From the NCBI GenBank assembly GCA_049646585.1, contig JBARWC010000217.1, positions 10,769-74,768 on the forward strand: DNA of 64,000 bases, in the 5' to 3' direction. Source of the stretch: G025836975 sp049646585. GTDB lineage: Bacteria; Pseudomonadota; Gammaproteobacteria; Burkholderiales; Burkholderiaceae_B. Below are positions 59,428 to 64,000 of the stretch, piece by piece. Both the position numbers and the translations under genes were made by a program. The notes beneath the pieces are model-generated. The model had not been told where the DNA came from. It saw only the letters and a list, made by a program, of their open reading frames with translations, and did no database searches. Position 1 is the first letter of the stretch. Every line of letters starts with the position of its first letter.

Positions 59428-59441
59428 TTAGTTTATGCTAA
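59428..59441. promoter_or_regulatory. operator candidate for the BigR/SqrR-type repressor
   Basis: TTAG-TTTATG-CTAA, with flanking A/T bases, is an inverted repeat in the 87-base divergent region between the MBL and ArsR genes. BigR-type repressors bind AT-rich ATTTAG/CTAAAT-like sites, so this is likely the shared operator. Confidence 0.55.
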
Positions 59442-59476
59442 ATTAGAGAAATGCGAAATAAATTGCGATTGTGACA

Positions 59477-59776
59477 ATGAAAGACAAGCAGTTCCTACAA
59501 GACGGGGCGAAGCAGGCGGCCGCCATGTTGCGAACCGTCGGCAATGAGCATCGCCTGTTGACCCTCTGTTTATTGATCGAGCATGGGGAAATGACGGTAG
59601 GTGCACTGCATGAATATGTACCCTTGAGTCAATCCGCGCTGTCCCAGCATCTGGCCAAGATGCGCGAGGAGGGCCTAGTGACGTTCCGCCGAGAGGCGCA
59701 AACGCTGCATTATCGGATCGACAACGCAAACGTTGCCACCCTCATTGGCACACTCAAGACTATTTTCTGCCCCTGA
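59477..59776 (+). CDS. ArsR-family repressor, BigR/SqrR-like persulfide sensor
   Basis: A 99-residue winged-helix repressor. Cys31 (LLTLCLL) and Cys98 (IFCP) match the two cysteines that form the sensing tetrasulfide/disulfide in BigR and SqrR; no metal-binding motif of ArsR/SmtB is present. Recognition helix: SQSALSQHLAKMREEGLV. The ATG at 59477 is preferred to the GTG at 59471. It controls the divergent MBL gene and the downstream rhodanese. Confidence 0.9.
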   Translation: MKDKQFLQDGAKQAAAMLRTVGNEHRLLTLCLLIEHGEMTVGALHEYVPLSQSALSQHLAKMREEGLVTFRREAQTLHYRIDNANVATLIGTLKTIFCP

Positions 59777-59801
59777 ATCCGACCGTCTGGAGTCAACTAT
59801 C

Positions 59802-60326
59802 ATGTCTTTAAAGCCTATTTCTCCCCAAGCAGCCCACGACCTTATGAGTCACGGCGCAATTCTGATCGACATCCGTGCAGCCAACGAATATGCTCGCGAG
59901 CACATCGCCGCCGCACGCCATGCCCCCATAGAAGATCTGAAGAGTGCAGCACCGCTTGACGCCACGGCGGGCGTCATTTTTCACTGCCGATCCGGCAATC
60001 GTACGCGGGTCAATACCCAGACACTCAGCGCATGCGCAGCCTGCGAGGCGTATGTGCTGGACGGGGGGCTCGATGCCTGGAAGAAGGCTGGGCTGCCCGT
60101 GGTGACAGATTCTTCCCAGCCAATGGAGTTGCAGCGCCAGGTGCAGATTACGGCGGGTTCGCTGATCCTGTTGGGCGCCGTGCTGGGCGCCACGGTCTCG
60201 CCCTGGTTTCACGCGCTGTCGGCAGCCATCGGCGCAGGTCTGGTGTTTGCTGGTGTATCTGGGTTCTGCGGGATGGCCCGCCTGTTGATTCATATGCCAT
60301 GGAATCGTAAGGCTGTGGCCGGTTAG
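59802..60326 (+). CDS. YgaP-like rhodanese with two membrane helices
   Basis: A 174-residue protein. Residues 8-105 form a rhodanese domain with catalytic Cys62 in CRSGNRT. Residues ~120-165 hold two membrane helices (ITAGSLILLGAVLGATVSPWF and SAAIGAGLVFAGVSGFCGMARLL), matching DUF2892-tailed YgaP. It transfers sulfane sulfur at the inner membrane. It follows the BigR-type repressor by 25 bases and is co-regulated with the MBL hydrolase. Confidence 0.9.
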   Translation: MSLKPISPQAAHDLMSHGAILIDIRAANEYAREHIAAARHAPIEDLKSAAPLDATAGVIFHCRSGNRTRVNTQTLSACAACEAYVLDGGLDAWKKAGLPVVTDSSQPMELQRQVQITAGSLILLGAVLGATVSPWFHALSAAIGAGLVFAGVSGFCGMARLLIHMPWNRKAVAG

Positions 60327-60422
60327 GCTGGATACGCCTGCCTCCAGGCAACTTATTACTGCGCTCCTGGCTTTCCGAAGTTTCTATGTGATTGGCGCGC
60401 GACCCTCACAAAAGGCTTGAAA

Positions 60423-60665
60423 TCAGTCATTTTGTGCCCTACTGCTCCATTCGCCACCTCTTCTAAACCCACGATCCCCTGCCATGAACGCCTCCAGCAT
60501 GTGCGGGATCAACGTCACAGCACTCACGGTTTCCCCGTAAGTCTGCGTGTGTAACGCTGCATAGCGGTCGAGATCGGCTTTCAGGTTGGCCGGACACATG
60601 AAGGTCACTTTGACGGTCTTGGTCTTGGGCAGCGGCCCCAGCCTCAATTTTCTGGTGGTGCTCAT
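60423..60665 (-). CDS. DUF2274 family protein linked to trbI
   Basis: An 80-residue protein of the kind that follows trbI in Tn4371-like and related ICEs. A basic start (MSTTRKLRLGPLPKTKTVKV) leads to LKADLDRYAALHTQTYGE and ALIPHMLEAFMAGDRGF-like sequence, which resembles small ribbon-helix-helix type proteins. The ATG overlaps the trbI stop by 4 bases (ATGA). A frameshifted relative is at 57.9 kb. Function unknown. Confidence 0.85.
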   Translation of the reverse strand: MSTTRKLRLGPLPKTKTVKVTFMCPANLKADLDRYAALHTQTYGETVSAVTLIPHMLEAFMAGDRGFRRGGEWSSRAQND

Positions 60666-61978
60666 TGCGAAACTCCCTTATTGAAGAAAAGCGGCTGATA
60701 CGGACGCAACTCCAGATCACGGTTGACGATAATGCGCACTGACAACCCTGGGCGGCTGTTCAAGGTGGGCTGGATATTCATGTTGCGTCGGGTCATCTCT
60801 TGCCCCACCTGATTGATACTGTCTTGGGCGCTGTCGCGCCCGGCGATGATGATGCGGTCGCCGTCCTGGCGGTTCTCGGGCGCGGCCAGTTCCGCGCCCA
60901 CACCCAACAACGTGGTTAGTACGGCACTGCCAATGATGCGATCCCAATGCCAGTCCACTTCATCCTCCAAGCCGGCGTAGCCCGCCGGGTCAGCGCCGAC
61001 GAGGTTATCCAGCGTAAGCGACGAGGTATCGGGCAGAATGATGCGGTTCCAGACGACCTGCACCCGGCTTTGGCCGTAGCTGACCTGGCTGTTGTAGCGG
61101 CCCAGGATGCGCGAGCCTTGCGGAATCAACAGATGTCTGCCAGTGGCAGAGTCGTAGACGGGTTCGGTGACGGTGCCGATCACATCCCCAGGTAGATCGG
61201 ACTTGATGCCTGTGACCAGCGCGGCGGCGATGACCGTGCCCGCCATGACCTGATATGGCGAGGCGGGCATTTGCAGATTCCCGGAATTGCGGGTTTCAGT
61301 AGAACCGGATTGCAGGAACGCCTCTTTCTGGTCTTGCCGATTCTGTGCTGCGGTGGGGTCAACAGGCTGCGCCGCCGTCGATGTTGGCCCAGCGGCCAGC
61401 GGGTCGAAGGCTGCCAAGGGGTTATCCATGCCTGGCGCAACAGGCATCGCCTGCGCGACCGTTGCCGTAGGCTGGCCGGACTGGCCCTGTCCGGTACGGA
61501 AGAACACTGATGATGCGGCGGCCGCTTCGGCTTCCTTGCGCCGCGCTTCCCGTTCGGCCGCTTCCGCGTCGATACCGGGCGGCGAGTAGGTAGCCACAGC
61601 CGGTTGCTGGCTGTTTACGAGGGCCGGCCCGAGATCACCCGGAAGCGGTGGCCCCAACTCCGGCACGTTGGGCGACGTTTCCGGGACGGGTAACATCGAA
61701 TAGTCCGCCGGCAACGCATCGAGTCCTTCCGACTTCGACACCCGGTCTACGTTGTAAAGCTCTGTCTGCTCGTTGGTGCCGCGCCTGTGCGGTTGCAGCG
61801 ACCAGATTGTGGCACCCAATACAGCTACCGACAGGCCGCCCACCAGCAGGGCCAGGGTGCGCCGGTTCAAGCGCGTAACTGGCCGGGGCTGGGCACGCAG
61901 CGCCACAGTTTCAGGGGCCACCTTTTCAGATGATTGTGGCGCGGGCTGATCGGGCGTGTGTTCCTCACTCATGCTCAA
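60662..61978 (-). CDS. trbI: TrbI/VirB10-type conjugal transfer protein
   Basis: A 438-residue TrbI (VirB10) protein. A cytoplasmic N-terminus is followed by one membrane helix (TLALLVGGLSVAVLGATIW), a proline/alanine-rich periplasmic linker and the VirB10 C-terminal domain (VIGTVTEPVYDSATGRHLLIPQGSRILG). It spans both membranes as part of the type IV secretion core channel. Overlapping ATGA junctions with trbG upstream and DUF2274 downstream give a polycistronic block. Confidence 0.95.
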   Translation of the reverse strand: MSMSEEHTPDQPAPQSSEKVAPETVALRAQPRPVTRLNRRTLALLVGGLSVAVLGATIWSLQPHRRGTNEQTELYNVDRVSKSEGLDALPADYSMLPVPETSPNVPELGPPLPGDLGPALVNSQQPAVATYSPPGIDAEAAEREARRKEAEAAAASSVFFRTGQGQSGQPTATVAQAMPVAPGMDNPLAAFDPLAAGPTSTAAQPVDPTAAQNRQDQKEAFLQSGSTETRNSGNLQMPASPYQVMAGTVIAAALVTGIKSDLPGDVIGTVTEPVYDSATGRHLLIPQGSRILGRYNSQVSYGQSRVQVVWNRIILPDTSSLTLDNLVGADPAGYAGLEDEVDWHWDRIIGSAVLTTLLGVGAELAAPENRQDGDRIIIAGRDSAQDSINQVGQEMTRRNMNIQPTLNSRPGLSVRIIVNRDLELRPYQPLFFNKGVSQ

Positions 61979-62967
61979 TTCCTCCGCGTCACGCCATCGG
62001 TACGCTCAATGCGCACCACGTCGCCCCGATCACCGCCCAAGCGCAGTTCAGCCGCACCAAAGAGCCGATCCACGATGTAGTACGGTGAACGGAAGCGATA
62101 GTTCACCAGTTGGCCGTCGCCTTCGGCGCCGATCACAAAGAGCGGCGGCAGCTCGCCTTGGGCAATGCCCGCAGGAAACTGGATATAGACCTTGCGCCCA
62201 TCGTCGAAAGCACGCAGCGGCTTCCAGGGCGGATTGCTGCCGCTGACCGCATAGCGAAAGTGCAAGTTCTCCAGCGCAAGGCCCGTATCCACCGGCGCGC
62301 TGGCTTGCGCCACCTGATTCTGGCGCTGCAAGGCCAGCATCCTGTCCTTGGGGTACTCCCAAGACACTGACGCCATCCATGTCTTTTCCGTGGAGGTCAG
62401 TTCCAACAAATAGGTGCGGCGGTTGGTGGTGATGACCAGGTTTGTCTTCAGGCCCGACCGGATCGGCTTGACCAGTACGTTCACGCGCAAGTCCGCGCCG
62501 CTACCGCTGGAGGTATCGCCCACAATCCAGCGCACGGTATCGCCGGCGGCGACTGTCACCAGTTCCTCGCCGGGTTGCAGCGCAATCACCGTCACACGCC
62601 CCACGCCCGTATAGACCTGATAGAGCGCCCCGTCGCTATAAGGCCAAACTTGAATCGCGTTGACGTAGCCCTCGCGTGTGGGCGCAACCCGTGCTTCGGC
62701 ATTGGCACGAGACACCCGCACCGTTTCGTCTTTGGGTTCCGGCTTCGACTTGGTATCTTCAGTACCCGGCAAGGGTTTCAACTGTGCCGGCAGCGCCAGC
62801 GGTTCCGGTACCGCAATCACTTCGACGGGACTGGGCGGCTCGGGCAGCAATTCAGCCCGCACCGGTTCATCCAGGGAGATGGACGGCGGCGGCTTGCCCT
62901 GCGTGGCGCAACCCGCCAGGACGACCAGGGACAAAGGCAAAGCGTAAAAGCGGAAAGATGGTGTCAT
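61975..62967 (-). CDS. trbG: TrbG/VirB9-type conjugal transfer protein
   Basis: A 330-residue protein with a lipoprotein-type signal (LVVLAGC). A proline/glutamate-rich linker follows (about 25-85) before the VirB9 domain (GYVNAIQVWPYSDGALYQVYTG and TNLVITTNRRTYLLELTS). It joins TrbI in the outer-membrane core complex. Gene order trbL-F-G-I, with 4-base overlaps, matches Tn4371-like ICEs. Confidence 0.94.
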   Translation of the reverse strand: MTPSFRFYALPLSLVVLAGCATQGKPPPSISLDEPVRAELLPEPPSPVEVIAVPEPLALPAQLKPLPGTEDTKSKPEPKDETVRVSRANAEARVAPTREGYVNAIQVWPYSDGALYQVYTGVGRVTVIALQPGEELVTVAAGDTVRWIVGDTSSGSGADLRVNVLVKPIRSGLKTNLVITTNRRTYLLELTSTEKTWMASVSWEYPKDRMLALQRQNQVAQASAPVDTGLALENLHFRYAVSGSNPPWKPLRAFDDGRKVYIQFPAGIAQGELPPLFVIGAEGDGQLVNYRFRSPYYIVDRLFGAAELRLGGDRGDVVRIERTDGVTRRN

Positions 62968-63668
62968 CGCTGTGCTCCTTCGGACGAATCGAGTTCACGG
63001 CTCCACGACAGGCCATTGACGTAAAGCCCCAAGGGGTTTTGGCGCAGGCGCGCTTCGGTGCGCGGCGGTTGATGCACGATGGACACCACCGCTGTCCAGC
63101 GTTCCAGTCCAGCCGATGCGCCATTGACGTAGCGGCGTTCCGTCCAGCGCACATTGAAAGACGAGTCGCTGGCCCGAACAACGCTGGTGATCTGCACCGT
63201 CACGGACTCTTTGCCGATACGAGTGAATGGGTCATTCACTCTGGCATAGTCATTGAGCACGGCAGCGCCCTTGTCCGTGGTGTAGTCGTAGGCATCCAGC
63301 CAGTTCTGACGCACCACCACCGGGTCGATGGACAAGGCGCGCACCAGTGTGATGAAACGCGCAATGTGATGCGCCGTTTGGGCATCGCTGGGCCGGTACG
63401 GTGTCGCCGCTTCGCCGACCGCGCGCACCTGTCCCGCGTTATCCACTTCCACGACATAAGGCGTGACGATGGATTGCATAGACCGCCAGACCAGGCCACC
63501 GGCCATGAGCAGCGCCAGCAGCAGGCAGCCGAAGGCCATCAGCCGCCAGTTCCGGGCCTGTACGCGGGCTGAACCGATACGGTCATCCCAGACCTGGGCG
63601 GCGACTTGGTAAGGGGTCGCCGGTTGCGGCGATTCGGCATAACGCACCGAAGGTCGTTTGAAACGCAT
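62964..63668 (-). CDS. trbF: TrbF/VirB8-type conjugal transfer protein
   Basis: A 234-residue inner-membrane protein. A cytoplasmic N-terminus leads to one helix (LMAFGCLLLALLMAGGLVW) and a VirB8 periplasmic domain (YVVEVDNAGQVRAVG; RNYVNGASAGLERWTAVV-like). The start MRFKRPSV follows AAGGAG. It nucleates T4SS assembly between TrbL and TrbG. Confidence 0.93.
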   Translation of the reverse strand: MRFKRPSVRYAESPQPATPYQVAAQVWDDRIGSARVQARNWRLMAFGCLLLALLMAGGLVWRSMQSIVTPYVVEVDNAGQVRAVGEAATPYRPSDAQTAHHIARFITLVRALSIDPVVVRQNWLDAYDYTTDKGAAVLNDYARVNDPFTRIGKESVTVQITSVVRASDSSFNVRWTERRYVNGASAGLERWTAVVSIVHQPPRTEARLRQNPLGLYVNGLSWSRELDSSEGAQR

Positions 63669-63681
63669 GGGGTGTATCTCC

Positions 63682-64000
63682 TTATGAATCGGCATCACGC
63701 AGGCTTGGGCCTTGGCCCGCGCCGCCACCATCGCCCCCGCGCAGCGTGTGGGCGGCGGTCGTGGCGGCTTGCGTCAGTTGTTGTCGGCGGTGCAGGCGCT
63801 TGGCCCAGGCAGGTTGTGCGCTGGGGCCAGCCGATGCGGTCGAATCGGAAGCGCCAGGCGCAACGCCAGAGGCATGTCCAGCACTGGCTGCGCCTTTGAG
63901 GCCACCACCAGCGGAACCCTTCTGAAAGGCCGACCGGGCACTGCCCGCCGTCGCGCCAATGGAGCGTGCCGCACCGCTTGCCATGCGGGCAGCGCCCGGA
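63682..64000 (-). CDS. trbL: TrbL conjugal transfer protein, C-terminal end (5' end outside window)
   Basis: The frame is open to the right edge. The visible ~105 residues are a hydrophilic Ala/Gly/Ser-rich tail (GSAGGGLKGAASAGHAS; TAAHTLRGGDGGGAGQG), the usual end of TrbL/VirB6-like proteins; the polytopic part lies beyond the window. The assignment rests mainly on position directly before trbF. Confidence 0.75.
   Translation of the reverse strand, partial: PGAARMASGAARSIGATAGSARSAFQKGSAGGGLKGAASAGHASGVAPGASDSTASAGPSAQPAWAKRLHRRQQLTQAATTAAHTLRGGDGGGAGQGPSLRDADS

Larger units (their letters stand above)
56807..64000. mobile_element. part of a Tn4371-like ICE / accessory island
   Basis: Right-to-left order trbL-trbF-trbG-trbI-DUF2274, then sulfide cargo, then a second decayed trbI'/DUF2274' pair and an abi gene. 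In Tn4371-like elements trbI lies at the element's end away from the integrase, so the end should be near here. The integrase, relaxase and traG are not in view. The 8-base TTTTTCAT attachment repeat that I recall for this family was not found by eye. The left limit is therefore approximate. Confidence 0.6.

Noticed and set aside
56310..60420. Search for the Tn4371-type TTTTTCAT attachment repeat
   Set aside because: TTTTTCAC, TTTTTCGT and TTTTTCCG occur but not TTTTTCAT, so no att site is claimed.
1..64000. CRISPR arrays and insertion sequences
   Set aside because: No regularly spaced repeats and no transposase were seen; the only mobile-element genes are the trb conjugation genes and their relics.

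Overview
The window is high-GC chromosomal DNA of a betaproteobacterium, most likely family Alcaligenaceae (Bordetella/Achromobacter/Pusillimonas relatives). Three lines of evidence point there: three Bug-type (TctC) periplasmic solute receptors beside catabolic genes; the housekeeping string cysS - alkA-like - accA - tilS - aspartokinase - tRNA-Ser(GCU), an order I recall from Bordetella; and the many LysR, GntR and IclR catabolic loci. The genus cannot be settled from the sequence alone.

Layout. 0-9.8 kb: an acid-catabolism cluster (3-hydroxyacyl-CoA dehydrogenase, PaaY, 2-hydroxyacid dehydrogenase, SDR, RraA-like protein, class III CoA-transferase, enoyl-CoA hydratase, fumarate-reductase-like flavoprotein, Bug receptor) with a divergent LysR gene. 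9.9-11.7 kb: GNAT protein and the DmeF/RcnR-type Ni/Co efflux pair with a perfect palindromic operator. 11.8-18.2 kb: GntR - IlvD/Edd dehydratase - DenD-like dehydrogenase - DctPQM TRAP transporter, probably sugar-acid use, with a 14-bp perfect palindrome reaching the GntR start codon. 18.2-22.4 kb: aquaporin, nitrobindin-like protein, a periplasmic protein with a duplicated domain, a Xre/RES toxin-antitoxin pair, and tRNA-Ser with its terminator. 22.4-37.2 kb: core genes (aspartokinase, tilS, accA, AlkA-like, cysS, TPR protein, cyclophilin, lpxH, NCS2 permease, carbonic anhydrase, uppP, TerC/CorC protein, suhB, trmJ). 37.2-40.4 kb: 3-oxoacid CoA-transferase pair, Bug receptor and divergent IclR regulator. 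40.4-44.9 kb: MscS and a run of small envelope/stress proteins (DUF5670-like, OsmB-like lipoprotein, PRC-barrel protein, duplicated ETFPASDP protein, DUF3182, alpha/beta hydrolase). 44.9-56.3 kb: luciferase-like oxidoreductase, YggS, GAF protein, Bug receptor, GGT-family enzyme, LysR, DUF5993-like/DsbB pair, WrbA, DedA-rhodanese fusion, DUF1275, TetR and a membrane protein.

From about 56.3 kb the DNA becomes accessory. At the right edge lie trbL (partial), trbF, trbG, trbI and a DUF2274 gene, the P-type conjugation block of a Tn4371-like integrative and conjugative element. Next to it is a sulfide/persulfide module (MBL hydrolase, BigR/SqrR-type ArsR repressor, YgaP-like rhodanese). Beyond that is a second, decayed copy of the trbI 3' end plus a frameshifted DUF2274 gene, so the module sits between two copies of the same ICE junction. 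Beyond the decayed copy is an Abi_2/AbiF-family gene with an RX4H HEPN motif. Its leader shows a promoter, a compact multi-stem RNA with a UUCG hairpin, and a terminator-like 3' arm. That gene plus RNA is the best candidate in the window for a defence system of the RNA-linked abiF type.

All calls rest on reading translated products and motifs by eye; no database or folding program was used. Start codons were moved from the longest open frame where a ribosome-binding site or family length supported it.
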